The notes under the pieces: generated by a model | Database searches by the model: none | What the model was told of the DNA's origin: nothing | Seen by the model: the letters and a program-made list of their open reading frames with translations, nothing else | Position numbers and translations under genes: made by a program | Shown: piece by piece, positions 26,685 through 36,171 of the stretch | How the letters are laid out: each line of letters opens with the position of its first letter | How positions within the stretch are numbered: the stretch's first letter is position 1 | NCBI RefSeq assembly: GCF_002285285.1 | Contig: NZ_NSJF01000003.1 | Location: 124,001-188,000, forward strand | From: Vandammella animalimorsus | GTDB lineage: Bacteria; Pseudomonadota; Gammaproteobacteria; Burkholderiales; Burkholderiaceae_C | DNA: 64,000 nt | Direction of reading: 5' to 3'

Positions 26685-27206
26685 TCAGGCCAGCAGGTCT
26701 TCGACCGACAGGCCACGCTTGGCGGCGATTTCTGCCGGCGTCGTCGAGCGCTTGAGCGCATCCAGGGTGGCGCGAACCATGTTGTAGGGATTGCTCGAAC
26801 CGTGGCTCTTGGCCACGATGTCGGTGATGCCGACCACTTCGAACACGGCGCGCATCGGGCCGCCGGCGATGATGCCAGTGCCCTTCGGGGCCGGCGCGAG
26901 CATGACGCGCGCAGCACCGTGCTGACCATGCACGCCATGGTGCAGCGTGCCGTTCTTCAGCGAGACCTTGATCATGTTGCGGCGCGCTTCTTCCATGGAC
27001 TTCTGCACAGCCGAGGGCACTTCCTTGGACTTGCCCTTGCCCATGCCAATGCGGCCATCGCCGTCACCCACGACGGACAGCGCAGCAAAGCCCAGAATAC
27101 GACCGCCCTTGACCACCTTGGTGGTGCGGTTGACGGAGATCATCTTCTCCTTCATGCCGTCATCACGGCTGTCGTCTTGCATTTTTGCTTGGTTTTTGGT
27201 TGCCAT
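26685..27206 (-). CDS. rpsE: 30S ribosomal protein S5
   Basis: A 173-residue S5. It has the double-stranded RNA-binding fold with [40 protein letters not shown] and the [21 protein letters not shown] segment. The Gly-rich loops are where ribosomal-ambiguity and spectinomycin changes map in other bacteria. Start choice: GAGG lies 9 bases from the ATG at 27206 but only 3 from the one at 27212. Confidence 0.97.
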   Translation of the reverse strand: MATKNQAKMQDDSRDDGMKEKMISVNRTTKVVKGGRILGFAALSVVGDGDGRIGMGKGKSKEVPSAVQKSMEEARRNMIKVSLKNGTLHHGVHGQHGAARVMLAPAPKGTGIIAGGPMRAVFEVVGITDIVAKSHGSSNPYNMVRATLDALKRSTTPAEIAAKRGLSVEDLLA

Positions 27207-27221
27207 TGCCATTCGCCTCAA

Positions 27222-27575
27222 TCAGAACTGCAAGCCTGCTTCGCGCGCGGCTTCCGCCAGCGCCTTCACACGGCCGTGGTATGCAAAGCCAGCGCGATCG
27301 AACGCCACTTTCTCGACACCGGCGGCCTTGGCCTTCTCGGCAATGCGCTTGCCCACAGCAGTGGCGCCTTCGGCGCTACCGCCCTTGACGGAGCCGCGCA
27401 GCTCGCCTTCGAGCGAGGATGCCGTGGCCACGACCTTGGCGCCATCCTCGGAGATCACGGTGGCATAGATATGCTGGTTGGTACGATGCACCGTCAGGCG
27501 TGCGACGCCTTGCTTGGCAATGCGTACGCGGGTTTGACGGGCACGGCGCAAACGCTGTTCTTTCTTGTTCAACAT
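27222..27575 (-). CDS. rplR: 50S ribosomal protein L18
   Basis: A 117-residue L18 with [33 protein letters not shown] and the end [22 protein letters not shown]. It binds 5S rRNA. The spacer to rpsE is about 15 bases, and to rplF 11 bases. Confidence 0.97.
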   Translation of the reverse strand: MLNKKEQRLRRARQTRVRIAKQGVARLTVHRTNQHIYATVISEDGAKVVATASSLEGELRGSVKGGSAEGATAVGKRIAEKAKAAGVEKVAFDRAGFAYHGRVKALAEAAREAGLQF

Positions 27576-27586
27576 CTTGCAGCCCC

Positions 27587-28120
27587 TTATTTCTTCTTGG
27601 TTTCCTTGATCGTGACCACTTCATCCGAATAGCGGATGCCCTTGCCCTTGTAGGGCTCGGGGGGGCGCACTTCACGCACAACGGCAGCGAACTGACCCAG
27701 CACCTGCTTGTTCGCGCTCTTGAGCACAATCTCGGTGGGCGTGGGCGTTGCCGCCGTCACGCCTTCGGGCAGATCGAATTCGACCGGATGCGAGAAACCC
27801 ACGGCCAGATTGAGCTTGTTGCCGCTGACAGCAGCCTTGAAGCCCACGCCTACCAGGTTGAGCTTGCGCTCAAAACCCTTGGAGACACCGACCACCATGT
27901 TGTTGACCAGCTGACGCAGCGTACCTGCCAGGGCATCGGCCTCGCGCGACTCGTTGGCAGGGGCGAACGTCAGCACGCCACCATCCTGGCTGATCTTGAC
28001 CTGTGCGTTATCGGCCACAGACAGCTGGCCGCCAGAACCCTTGACAGCAATCTGACCATCCTTGATCGTCACTTCGACGCCAGAAGGGATCACCACAGGT
28101 GTTTTTGCAACTCGAGACAT
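27587..28120 (-). CDS. rplF: 50S ribosomal protein L6
   Basis: A 177-residue L6 made of two similar alpha/beta domains. It starts [17 protein letters not shown] and ends with the conserved [15 protein letters not shown] near the sarcin-ricin loop contact. The ATG at 28120 follows GGAGG; an upstream extension of 13 codons lacks a ribosome site. Confidence 0.97.
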   Translation of the reverse strand: MSRVAKTPVVIPSGVEVTIKDGQIAVKGSGGQLSVADNAQVKISQDGGVLTFAPANESREADALAGTLRQLVNNMVVGVSKGFERKLNLVGVGFKAAVSGNKLNLAVGFSHPVEFDLPEGVTAATPTPTEIVLKSANKQVLGQFAAVVREVRPPEPYKGKGIRYSDEVVTIKETKKK

Positions 28121-28143
28121 TTCAATATTCCTCCAATTGCACA

Positions 28144-28539
28144 TCAAGCCACGAAGCACAGCACCTCGCCACCGACACCGGCGGCACGGGCTTTGCGATC
28201 GGTCATCACGCCTTTGGGCGTGGTCACGATGGCCACACCCAGACCATTCATCACCTGCGGAATGGACTTGCTGGGCTTGTAGACACGCAGACCCGGCTTG
28301 CTGACGCGCTCGATGCGCTCGATCACCGGACGGCCTGCGTAGTATTTGAGATCGACGCGGATGTCGGCCTTGGCGCCATCGCGCACAACTTCGAAACCGT
28401 CGATATAGCCTTCGTCCTTGAGCACCTGCAGGATGGCCTGCTTGAGCTTGGAGGAAGGAACCGTCACGGAAGGCTTGGAGACCATTTGCGCATTGCGGAT
28501 GCGGGTCAACAAGTCGGCGATAGGATCACTCATGCTCAT
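28144..28539 (-). CDS. rpsH: 30S ribosomal protein S8
   Basis: A 131-residue S8 with [17 protein letters not shown] and the late [26 protein letters not shown] that binds 16S helix 21. In E. coli S8 represses the spc operon at the rplE start. The ATG at 28539 has GGGAG 9 bases upstream; an internal ATG two codons later is also possible. Confidence 0.97.
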   Translation of the reverse strand: MSMSDPIADLLTRIRNAQMVSKPSVTVPSSKLKQAILQVLKDEGYIDGFEVVRDGAKADIRVDLKYYAGRPVIERIERVSKPGLRVYKPSKSIPQVMNGLGVAIVTTPKGVMTDRKARAAGVGGEVLCFVA

Positions 28540-28559
28540 GATTCATTACTCCCGTCTGC

Positions 28560-28865
28560 TTACCAGCTTGCCTTGATGACACCGGGGATATCGCCCGACA
28601 TGGCCAGCTCGCGCACCTTGGCACGTGCCAGACCAAACTGGCGGAAGGTGCCACGCGGACGCCCCGTCATTTCGCAACGATTGCGCTGGCGCGTCGGATT
28701 GGCGTTGCGCGGCAGCTTCTGCAGCGCCAGGCGAGCCTGGTAACGCTCTTCGTCGCTGCGCTTGGCGTCATCGACGATGGCCTTCAGTTCGGCGCGCTTG
28801 GCAGCGTACTTGGCCACCAGCTTCGTGCGCTTGAGCTCTCTTTCAATCAATGCTTTTTTAGCCAC
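28560..28865 (-). CDS. rpsN: 30S ribosomal protein S14
   Basis: A 101-residue S14 of the zinc-free long form, without CxxC pairs. It reads [19 protein letters not shown] to [13 protein letters not shown]. The start is GTG at 28865, since GAGG lies 6 bases upstream and translation then begins (M)AKKALIE as in other S14 proteins. A TTG four codons earlier overlaps the ribosome site. Confidence 0.95.
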   Translation of the reverse strand: MAKKALIERELKRTKLVAKYAAKRAELKAIVDDAKRSDEERYQARLALQKLPRNANPTRQRNRCEMTGRPRGTFRQFGLARAKVRELAMSGDIPGVIKASW

Positions 28866-28873
28866 ACTGCACC

Positions 28874-29413
28874 TCAATTCTTGAACGGGAAACGGAACGC
28901 AGCCAACAGCGCCTTGGCTTCCTCGTCCGTCTTGGCTGTGGTCGTGATGCTGATGTTCAGGCCACGCAGCGCATCCACCTTGTCGTACTCGATCTCGGGG
29001 AAGATGATCTGCTCTTTGACGCCCACGTTGTAGTTGCCACGGCCGTCGAAGGACTTGCCCGAAATACCACGGAAGTCGCGCACGCGCGGCAGCGCAATGG
29101 TCACGAAGCGATCAAGGAATTCGTACATGCGCACGCCACGCAGCGTCACCATGCAGCCGATGGGCTGGCCTTCGCGGATCTTGAAGCCCGCAATAGCCTT
29201 GCGCGCCTTGGTCACCACAGGCTTCTGGCCGGCGATCTTGGTCAGATCGGCCACGGCGTTTTCCATGATCTTCTTGTCGGCCACCGCTTCGCCCACACCC
29301 ATGTTCAGGGTGATTTTGGTGATGCGCGGCACTTCCATGACCGACTTGTAGCCAAATTGCTTGGTCAGGTCGCCGACGACTTTTTCACGATAGAACTGTT
29401 GCAGACGCGCCAT
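28874..29413 (-). CDS. rplE: 50S ribosomal protein L5
   Basis: A 179-residue L5 with [36 protein letters not shown] and the end [23 protein letters not shown]. It binds 5S rRNA and contacts the P-site tRNA. Its ATG directly abuts the rplX stop, and it lies 8 bases before rpsN. Confidence 0.98.
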   Translation of the reverse strand: MARLQQFYREKVVGDLTKQFGYKSVMEVPRITKITLNMGVGEAVADKKIMENAVADLTKIAGQKPVVTKARKAIAGFKIREGQPIGCMVTLRGVRMYEFLDRFVTIALPRVRDFRGISGKSFDGRGNYNVGVKEQIIFPEIEYDKVDALRGLNISITTTAKTDEEAKALLAAFRFPFKN

Positions 29414-29746
29414 TTATGCCACCTTGATCGCTTCACCGCTGGAGCGGAACACGCGCACACGGCGCGCACCCTTGTCCGCCGACAAATCCACCTTGATCGC
29501 CACGCGATCGGCCTTGCCGGTCGCGGGGTTGTAGATCGCCACATTGGACTGATGGATGGGCATGGTCTTGTCCACGATGCCACCCATCTCACCCTTCATC
29601 GGGTTGGGTCGCACGTGCTTCTTGACCACATTGACACCCTCGACGATCAGATAGCTCTCATCCTTGCGGGACAGCACCACACCGCGCTTGCCCTTGTCGC
29701 GACCGGTCAACACGATGACTTCATCGCCCTTGCGAATCTTGTTCAT
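29414..29746 (-). CDS. rplX: 50S ribosomal protein L24
   Basis: A 110-residue L24 with the KOW motif in [20 protein letters not shown] and [15 protein letters not shown]. It starts assembly of the large subunit. The ATG at 29746 has GAGG 6 bases upstream; a longer frame to 29758 overlaps rplN and is rejected. Confidence 0.97.
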   Translation of the reverse strand: MNKIRKGDEVIVLTGRDKGKRGVVLSRKDESYLIVEGVNVVKKHVRPNPMKGEMGGIVDKTMPIHQSNVAIYNPATGKADRVAIKVDLSADKGARRVRVFRSSGEAIKVA

Positions 29747-29754
29747 GCCACACC

Positions 29755-30123
29755 TCAAATCACTTCGGGAGCCAGAGACACGATCTTCATGAAGCGCTCG
29801 CTGCGCAGCTCACGCGTGACCGGGCCAAAAATACGGGTACCAATGGGCTCAAGCTTGGCATTGAGCAGCACAGCCGCATTGCCATCAAACTTGATCAGCG
29901 AGCCATCCTGGCGGCGGATACCCTTGGCAGTGCGCACCACGACGGCGTTGTAGATTTCGCCCTTCTTGACGCGACCGCGCGGCGCAGCCTCTTTGACGCT
30001 CACCTTGATAATGTCGCCAACGCTGGCATAGCGGCGCTTGGAACCACCCAACACCTTGATGCACAGCACGGACTTGGCGCCCGTGTTGTCGGCAACCTCT
30101 AAACGAGATTCTGTCTGGATCAT
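29755..30123 (-). CDS. rplN: 50S ribosomal protein L14
   Basis: A 122-residue L14: [37 protein letters not shown] and the end [13 protein letters not shown]. It forms an intersubunit bridge and binds the silencing factor RsfS. It is the first gene of this ribosomal run. The gene usually just upstream, rpsQ, is absent here; instead there is a 399-base spacer with a promoter. Confidence 0.98.
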   Translation of the reverse strand: MIQTESRLEVADNTGAKSVLCIKVLGGSKRRYASVGDIIKVSVKEAAPRGRVKKGEIYNAVVVRTAKGIRRQDGSLIKFDGNAAVLLNAKLEPIGTRIFGPVTRELRSERFMKIVSLAPEVI

Positions 30124-30374
30124 TTGATTTAATTCCCAACTTAACCTGCGCTCATGAACGCAGCCGCATACGGCAAGCCGTCATGCGCCATGCGCCACAC
30201 AGTCAGTCTTGGACCCGTCGCCGCAATCGACGCCCCTCAGCGCGGAGCACATAGCCCACACCATAAAAGCATCGCCCGCGTCGTTTGGGCAGATACCCAC
30301 CTAAGAACCACCAACAGAGGCCGCCATGCTTTCCACAGCGCCCTATACCAAGCAGTCAAAAGGCGAAGCTGGCG

Positions 30375-30404
30375 ATTATCGCGCGCAATCCTTTTACACG
30401 TCAA
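30375..30404 (-). promoter_or_regulatory. Sigma-70-type promoter for the rplN-rplQ ribosomal operon
   Basis: On the minus strand TTGACG (-35, at 30399-30404) and GATAAT (-10, at 30375-30380) are separated by 18 bases, preceded by an A/T-rich CACAAAAAGTC stretch. Transcription would start near 30367. Confidence 0.75.
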
Positions 30405-30493
30405 GACTTTTTGTGCAATCGGGCCCAGATACGCCCCTATCACGATGGTCTGCCCGTCAAAATATCCCAGCGCAGCACCAGCAAAACCGCAAA

Positions 30494-30511
30494 CGTTGCT
30501 TCTAAGCAACG
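30494..30511 (-). terminator. Inverted repeat after glpD, possible weak terminator
   Basis: CGTTGCTT and AAGCAACG are perfect 8-bp arms with a two-base loop. They lie 12 bases past the glpD stop and are followed on the minus strand by TTTGCGGTTTT. Confidence 0.5.
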
Positions 30512-30522
30512 CGCAGTACGCA

Positions 30523-32163
30523 TCAGGCCAGGCCCTGGTATTGCTGGCACAGCGGCTCGAACTCGGCAGCCGAGACTGGCTGGCCCAACTCTTCGCTGAG
30601 GATTTGCGCTACGCGCGCACTGGCCTGATGCGCCGCGCTGGCGTGCAGAAACAGCAGGCGGCTACGCCGCGCCAGCACGTCTTCCACGGTGCGGGCGTAT
30701 TCGTGCCGTGCGGCAAAGCGCACCATGGCTTCGGTCAGGCCGCTTTGTGGCGCCAGCATGACATCAGCGCCAGGCAGGGCCTGCACCCAAGCGGCCTCAT
30801 CGCCATAGGTGGCCAGGCCTTGCACGTCGCCCAGCCCAGCGGCTGTCGCGGCCTGTGTCTGGCTGCGGTGGCCCAGCAACGGCAGCTGGCGCGTTGCGCA
30901 AGGCGGCAGCTTGGCCGGCAGCAGCTGTGCCAATTGACAATGGCGCAGCACGTCTTCAGCCATAGCGCGATAGGTCGTCCATTTGCCGCCCGTGACCGTC
31001 ACCAGGCCGCTGCTGGCCACGTGCACCGTGTGCTCACGGCTGATGCTCTTGGTGCCGCCCGCATCGCCCAGCGGCTTGACCAGCGGCCGCAGCCCAGCCC
31101 ACATGCTCAACACGTCACTGGGGCCTGGGGCCTGGGCCAGGTAGCGGCGCGCTTCGTCCAGGATGAAGCCCACCTCCTGCTGCAAGGGGTGCGGCTCCAG
31201 CGGGGTGTCGGGCCGGGCCGAGTCGGTCGTGCCCAGGATGACCTTGCCCAGCCAGGGCACGGCAAACAGCACGCGCCCATCGCGCGTCTTGGGCACCAGC
31301 AATGCGTGCTCGCCGGGCCAGAAGCGGCGATCGACCACCACGTGCGTGCCCTGGCTGGGGCTGACCATGGGCTGGGCAGCCTGTCCGTTCTGGGCTTCAT
31401 CGAGGTTGCGCACAACATCGACCCAAACGCCCGTGGCGTTGATCACACAGCCTGCTTCGAGGCGCAACTGCGCGCCCGTTTCCTCATCCTGCGCCTGCGC
31501 GCCGCACACGCGCCCAGCACCGTCCTTGAGCAAGCCGGTGACGCGGCAGTAATTGAGCAGCAGTGCGCCATGCAGCGCAGCCGTACGCGCCAGCGCCAGC
31601 GCCAGGCGTGCGTCGTCGAACTGGCCATCCCAATACTGCACGCCGCCGCGCAGCTGCTGCGGGTTGACGTTGCCCAGCAGCGCCTGCACCTGCGCGCGCG
31701 ACAGGAACTGCGTTGCCCCCAGACCTTGACCAGCGGCCAACATGTCGTACACGCGCAGGCCGGCGCCGTAGAACGGCGTCTCCCAAAGGCGGTATGAGGG
31801 CATGACAAAGGGCAGCGGCCGCGCCAGATGTGGCGCGTTGCGCAACAAGATGGCCCGCTCCTGCAAGGCCTCGCGCACCAGCGCGATGTTGCCCTGCGCC
31901 AGGTAACGCACGCCGCCGTGTACCAGCTTGGTGGCGCGAGAAGAGGTGCCCTTGGCGAAATCGTGCGCCTCCAGCAGCGCCACCGAAAGGCCGCGCGCGG
32001 CCGCATCCAGCGCCACGCCCAGGCCGGTGGCGCCGCCGCCGATGACCAGCACGTCAAAGCGCCCGGCGGCGGCCAGAGATTGCAGGATTTGCGCTCGGTC
32101 GGTCACGGCCGGGGCGGCGGGGTTGTGGGGGGCGGAAGCGGCGGAAGAAGCGGACTCGTTCAT
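30523..32163 (-). CDS. glpD: Glycerol-3-phosphate dehydrogenase (aerobic, FAD)
   Basis: A 546-residue GlpD. It oxidises sn-glycerol 3-phosphate to dihydroxyacetone phosphate and passes electrons to quinone at the inner face of the membrane. The FAD dinucleotide fold is FDVLVIGGGATGLGVALDAAARG (about 36-58), followed by GTSSRATKLVHGGVRYL and the substrate-region WDGQFDDARL. The GGKWTTYRAMAEDV motif near residue 405 and a C-terminal helical domain are present. No other glp genes are adjacent. It lies 51 bases after cobQ on the same strand. Confidence 0.95.
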   Translation of the reverse strand: MNESASSAASAPHNPAAPAVTDRAQILQSLAAAGRFDVLVIGGGATGLGVALDAAARGLSVALLEAHDFAKGTSSRATKLVHGGVRYLAQGNIALVREALQERAILLRNAPHLARPLPFVMPSYRLWETPFYGAGLRVYDMLAAGQGLGATQFLSRAQVQALLGNVNPQQLRGGVQYWDGQFDDARLALALARTAALHGALLLNYCRVTGLLKDGAGRVCGAQAQDEETGAQLRLEAGCVINATGVWVDVVRNLDEAQNGQAAQPMVSPSQGTHVVVDRRFWPGEHALLVPKTRDGRVLFAVPWLGKVILGTTDSARPDTPLEPHPLQQEVGFILDEARRYLAQAPGPSDVLSMWAGLRPLVKPLGDAGGTKSISREHTVHVASSGLVTVTGGKWTTYRAMAEDVLRHCQLAQLLPAKLPPCATRQLPLLGHRSQTQAATAAGLGDVQGLATYGDEAAWVQALPGADVMLAPQSGLTEAMVRFAARHEYARTVEDVLARRSRLLFLHASAAHQASARVAQILSEELGQPVSAAEFEPLCQQYQGLA

Positions 32164-32214
32164 GGATCAAGCAGCCCCGCGCCAGGCGGCGGGACGAAGC
32201 GATGGCAAAGCCGC

Positions 32215-33777
32215 TTATTGTGCCCCGGGATGGGCCGCGCCCTGCCCTGCCGCAGCCTCTGCCACAGGCACAGCAGACCCAGGCGTGGCAAACCACTGGG
32301 GCACGGCATCGGCCATGCGCGCGAACACGGTTTGCACATCCAGCGCATCGGCGCCCAGCAGGGCCTGCAGCGCTGTGCGGTTTTCGAACAGGCCATGCAG
32401 ATAGCAGCCCAGCACGTTGCCCGGGCCATTGGCCCAGGCCAAGCCAGGCAGCAGCGTTTGCAGGCCGTGACCGTTGGCCAGCATGGCCGCGTATGGCTGG
32501 GTCTGGCCCTGGTGGATTTCATAGGCCGTCAGCTCCAGCCCAGCCAGGGCCTGCCAATGGCCTTGCAGCGCGCCCAGGCGATAGCGCCCGTGACGCACCT
32601 GCTTGTGCGGCGCGAACTGCGTCACCAGCGGCAGCAGGCCCAGGCCGGGCTGGTTACCCTGCGTATGCTGCGGGTCGATCAGGCTCTCGCCCAACATCTG
32701 CAGGCCGCCGCAAATGCCCAGCACCGGCTTTCCAGCCTGGGCGTGGCGGGCGATGGCCGCATCCACCCCGTGCTGGCGCAGCCAGAGCAAATCGGCCACC
32801 GTGGCCTTGGAGCCCGGCAGCACGATCCAATCCGCCCCGGCCAGCTCTGCCGCGCTGCGCGCCCACACCAGGCGCACGCCAGGGGCCTGCTTGAGCGGCT
32901 GGAATTCATCGAGGTTGCTGCTGCGCGGATAGGCCACGATGGCCACGGTGCGCAACGTTTCGCCCACGCCGCCTGGCGTGCTGCTGGCGCTGGCGTCGAA
33001 CACCCCGTCTTCCTCAGGCAGGCCGTGGCGCGGCCACATCGGGATGGTGGCCACCACCGGCACGCCGGTGCGCTGCTGCAATTGCTGCGGCGCAGGCGCC
33101 AGCAGGCGGGCATCGCCGCGAAACTTGTTGAGCACAAAGCCCTTGATCAGCGCCCGATCGGCATCATCGAGCAAGGCCCAGGTGCCATACAGGTGCGCGA
33201 ATGCGCCGCCTCGGTCGATGTCCGCCACCAGCAGGCAATGCGCCTGGCAATGGCGCGCCACGCGCATGTTCACCACATCGCTGCGCGCCAGGTTGATTTC
33301 CGCTGGTGAGCCCGCGCCTTCGATCACCACGACGTCGTAGGCGGCGCGCAGCCCATCCAGCGCCTGCGCGATCACTGGCCAGACGCGCGGGCCGCGCTCA
33401 CGCCAGGGCAAGGCCGTCAGCTCGGGCTCGACCTGCCCCAACAGCACCAACTGGCTGTGCGTATCGGCCTCGGGCTTGAGCAGCACCGGGTTCATATCCA
33501 CCTGCGGCACCACGCCCGCGGCCAGTGCCTGGAAATACTGCGCGCTGCCGATCTCGCCGTAGCCGCCGTCAGGCCTGGCCACCACGCGGGCGTTGTTGCT
33601 CATGTTCTGCGCCTTGAATGGCGCAACGCGAAAGCCCTGGCGGCGGTACCAGGCGCACAGCGCCGTCGCCAGCCAGCTCTTGCCAGCGCCACTGCTGGTG
33701 CCCAGCACCATCACGCACAGCGCGCTGCGCTGGCCCGGTTGCGGCACAGGCAGGTTGGGAAGTTCGGAAGCGGACAT
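32215..33777 (-). CDS. cobQ: Cobyric acid synthase
   Basis: A 520-residue CobQ, slightly long. It amidates four side chains (b, d, e, g) of adenosylcobyrinic acid a,c-diamide using glutamine and ATP. The N-terminal synthetase domain has GTSSGAGKS at 26-34 and KAQNMSNNARV near 55-65. The class I amidotransferase domain has the nucleophile Cys356 in VLGICGGLQ. The ATG at 33777 is chosen from family length; no clear ribosome site is seen, so it may depend on coupling with cobC, whose stop lies about 90 bases upstream. It is last in the cobalamin run. Confidence 0.93.
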   Translation of the reverse strand: MSASELPNLPVPQPGQRSALCVMVLGTSSGAGKSWLATALCAWYRRQGFRVAPFKAQNMSNNARVVARPDGGYGEIGSAQYFQALAAGVVPQVDMNPVLLKPEADTHSQLVLLGQVEPELTALPWRERGPRVWPVIAQALDGLRAAYDVVVIEGAGSPAEINLARSDVVNMRVARHCQAHCLLVADIDRGGAFAHLYGTWALLDDADRALIKGFVLNKFRGDARLLAPAPQQLQQRTGVPVVATIPMWPRHGLPEEDGVFDASASSTPGGVGETLRTVAIVAYPRSSNLDEFQPLKQAPGVRLVWARSAAELAGADWIVLPGSKATVADLLWLRQHGVDAAIARHAQAGKPVLGICGGLQMLGESLIDPQHTQGNQPGLGLLPLVTQFAPHKQVRHGRYRLGALQGHWQALAGLELTAYEIHQGQTQPYAAMLANGHGLQTLLPGLAWANGPGNVLGCYLHGLFENRTALQALLGADALDVQTVFARMADAVPQWFATPGSAVPVAEAAAGQGAAHPGAQ

Positions 33778-33865
33778 GGAATTCAATGGACAAGCAAGAA
33801 AGCAGCCGAGGCGCAGCCAGCGCGCATTGTTGCAGGCTGCGGCCCGCGCCCAGCGCATCCGCGCA

Positions 33866-35026
33866 TCACCCCCCGCCCGCACCCAAGGCCTGCCAGGCGC
33901 GCGCCAGGGCCCGCTGGCTGGCCGGCGGCTGCACGCTCAGGCGCCAATGCCCAGGCAGCCCCATGGAGCTGGTGTCGCGCACCTTGATGCCTTGCGCCCG
34001 CAGCGCCTGCTGCCACGCACCCAGCGCCTGCGGCGGGCCGGGTCGCACCACGAAGTAATTGGCCAGGCTGCCCGGCAGCACCTGCCACCCCAGGGAGCGG
34101 CACAGCGCCAGCTGCGCGCGCTTCCAGTCGCGCAGCTGCGCGCGGCTGCCAGCCAGCCACTGCTGCACTGGCGCCTGCATCCAGGCCTGCAGCAAGGCCA
34201 CGCCGTGCGCGCCCAGCGGCCAGGAGGGCGCCAACGCATCGAGCTGCGCCAGCGTGGCCTGCAATTCCTGGCGCGCCGCCGCATTGGCCAGCTGCGGCGC
34301 AATCGCATAGGCCGCGCGCACGCCCGTCAGGCCCAGGGCTTTGTTGGGCGAGAACAGCTGCCAGCAGGCTTTCTGGCGCAGCTGCACGCCGGTCAACCAA
34401 TCGGGCCAATCGGAACCAGGCGCGTCGGGCGCGCCGTCCTCAGGCTCGTCATCGGACCATTCATCGGGTAGCAGCATCAAGGGGGCATAGGCCGCATCCA
34501 GAAAGCGCCGCCCCGCCTGCGGCGAGCCGGCCTGGGCCATCCAGTGGGTCATCCGCGCATCGGCTGCGCCCAGCGGGCTGGAGGGCACGCACAACCATTC
34601 CAAGTCGGCCACGCTGGCTTGCTGCCCTGGGCCATCCTGCACGGGCCGGTGCGGCACATGCCGCACATTCAGCCCCAAGGCCTGGGCCTGCTGGGCGTAG
34701 TCGCCGTAGGCTGGGCTGGGCACTGCCACCGTGTGTAAGCCATGCAGCCGCGCCCAGACGTGGATGCGATGAATCAACTCGCTGCCGCTGGCGCCCAGCA
34801 GCAGCCGCTGCACCGGCACGCCATGCCAGGCGGCCAGCGCGGCGCGCAGCTCGGTGTAGTGCGGGTCCGGGTAGTGGCGCGCATCGGCCTGCTGCACTGC
34901 CTGCAAGGCCTGCGGGCAAGGGCCGCAGGCATTGCTGTTGGTGGAAAAGTCCAGCGGCGCCAGGCCCTGCGCATCGGCCCCGCCATGCTGGCGGCCCAGC
35001 CCTAGGCTCTTTCCGGTCAGCGGCAT
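33866..35026 (-). CDS. cobC: Threonine-phosphate decarboxylase (cobalamin aminopropanol arm)
   Basis: A 386-residue PLP enzyme of fold type I that makes (R)-1-aminopropan-2-yl phosphate from L-threonine phosphate (CobD in Salmonella naming, CobC in Pseudomonas naming). Conserved points are LDFSTNSNACGP (25-36), the HYPDPHYTELRAALA segment, Asp177, and the Schiff-base Lys229 in SPNKALGLTGVRAAY. An acidic insertion (SDDEPEDGAPDAPGSDW) lies at 191-207. The ATG overlaps the cbiB stop as TGATG, indicating coupled translation with the enzyme that uses its product. Confidence 0.88.
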   Translation of the reverse strand: MPLTGKSLGLGRQHGGADAQGLAPLDFSTNSNACGPCPQALQAVQQADARHYPDPHYTELRAALAAWHGVPVQRLLLGASGSELIHRIHVWARLHGLHTVAVPSPAYGDYAQQAQALGLNVRHVPHRPVQDGPGQQASVADLEWLCVPSSPLGAADARMTHWMAQAGSPQAGRRFLDAAYAPLMLLPDEWSDDEPEDGAPDAPGSDWPDWLTGVQLRQKACWQLFSPNKALGLTGVRAAYAIAPQLANAAARQELQATLAQLDALAPSWPLGAHGVALLQAWMQAPVQQWLAGSRAQLRDWKRAQLALCRSLGWQVLPGSLANYFVVRPGPPQALGAWQQALRAQGIKVRDTSSMGLPGHWRLSVQPPASQRALARAWQALGAGGG

Positions 35027-36096
35027 CACAACGCTCCTTTGACGCTGGCGCTGGCCGCCAGCGCCCACAGCCCACACAACGCAGCCAACAGCCAGGCAGC
35101 CAGCAGCCACAGGGCCAGCGCGCGGCCAGCCAGGGCTAGGGCCTGCGCCGTTTGCGCCGGCTGGGGTGCGGGCGCTTGCGGGTGCAGCACATAGGCCCCG
35201 GGCTTGCCCAGCCGGCAGCCCAGCAGCAAGGCCGTGGCGGCCATGGGCCAGCCGCCGTTGGGCGAAGGGGTCTTGCGCGCCTGCGCGCCCAGCTGCTGCC
35301 AGGTGCGCCTGCGCCAGCCGCCCTGGGCCGGGTTGGCCAGCAGCAGCAGCAGCGCCGTCAGGCGCGCCGGCAGCCAGGACAGCACGTCATCGGCGCGCGC
35401 AGCCCATTTGCCGGCCCATTGCCAGTCGCGCCCGCCGCGCTGGCCTGGGTAGCCCCACATGGCATCGGCAGTATTGGCAAAGCGGTACAGCGCCGCGCCG
35501 GGCAGGCCCAGCAGGGCGAACCAGAACAGCGGCGCAATCACCGAATCGCTGAGGTTTTCCGCCAGGGTTTCGATGGCGCTCTCGCGCACCTGGGCCGCGT
35601 CGAGCCGGGCTGTCTCGCGGCTGACCAGCCGCGCCAGCTGCGCCCGCCCGGAGGGCAGCGATTGGCCCAGCGCCTGCTCCACGGCCTGCACCTCCTGGCG
35701 CAGCATGCGCCAGGCCAGCAAGGGCTTGAGCAGCGCGCCCAGCAGCAGCGCCAGAGCCAGGCCGACCAGCAGCGGCGGCACGCGGCCCTGGGCCTGCCAG
35801 GCTGCCTGCAGCAAGGCGGCTTGCAGCGCCCAGGCCAGCGCCGTCCACAGCAGCGCCAGCGCCAGCCAGGCCAGCGCACCGCGCCGCAGCCGCTGACGCT
35901 CCTGGGCCGCGCCCTGCGCCCGGCCGCCAAACAGCCAGGGCTGCAGCCGCTGCAGGCTGCGCCCCATCCAGACCACTGGGTGCCAGCGCACGGGCGGCTC
36001 GCCCAGCCAGCGGTCCACGAGCAGCGCCACGCTCATGCCCAGCGCCAGCATCAGCGGCCAGGCGCCTGGGGGCCAATGCCATGCGTCCGTCATCAA
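35026..36096 (-). CDS. cbiB: Adenosylcobinamide-phosphate synthase
   Basis: A 356-residue membrane protein of the CbiB/CobD family that joins aminopropanol (phosphate) to adenosylcobyric acid. Signatures are DRWLGEPPVRWHPVVWMG near residue 28, the VRESAIETLAENLSDSVIAPLFWFALLG core, ALYRFANTADAMWGY and PSPNGGWPMAATALLLG. Several hydrophobic helices anchor it in the inner membrane. It is overlapped by cobC and preceded by a 75-base gap to cobO. The start may be either of two adjacent ATGs. Confidence 0.92.
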   Translation of the reverse strand: MMTDAWHWPPGAWPLMLALGMSVALLVDRWLGEPPVRWHPVVWMGRSLQRLQPWLFGGRAQGAAQERQRLRRGALAWLALALLWTALAWALQAALLQAAWQAQGRVPPLLVGLALALLLGALLKPLLAWRMLRQEVQAVEQALGQSLPSGRAQLARLVSRETARLDAAQVRESAIETLAENLSDSVIAPLFWFALLGLPGAALYRFANTADAMWGYPGQRGGRDWQWAGKWAARADDVLSWLPARLTALLLLLANPAQGGWRRRTWQQLGAQARKTPSPNGGWPMAATALLLGCRLGKPGAYVLHPQAPAPQPAQTAQALALAGRALALWLLAAWLLAALCGLWALAASASVKGAL

Positions 36097-36171
36097 TGCC
36101 GCCCGTTGGTGGATTCGTTATTTGCCCCAACCACTGCTCTTGCTCATCGCGCAAAGACCATGAGCAGGCGC

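Larger units (their letters stand above)
30124..30522. other. Leader and promoter region of the rplN operon
   Basis: No gene is supported in these 399 bases. It contains the promoter at 30375-30404, which gives a leader of about 245 bases before rplN, and a perfect inverted repeat at 30494-30511 next to the glpD stop. I see no obvious S8- or S4-type target in the leader by eye. Confidence 0.6.
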
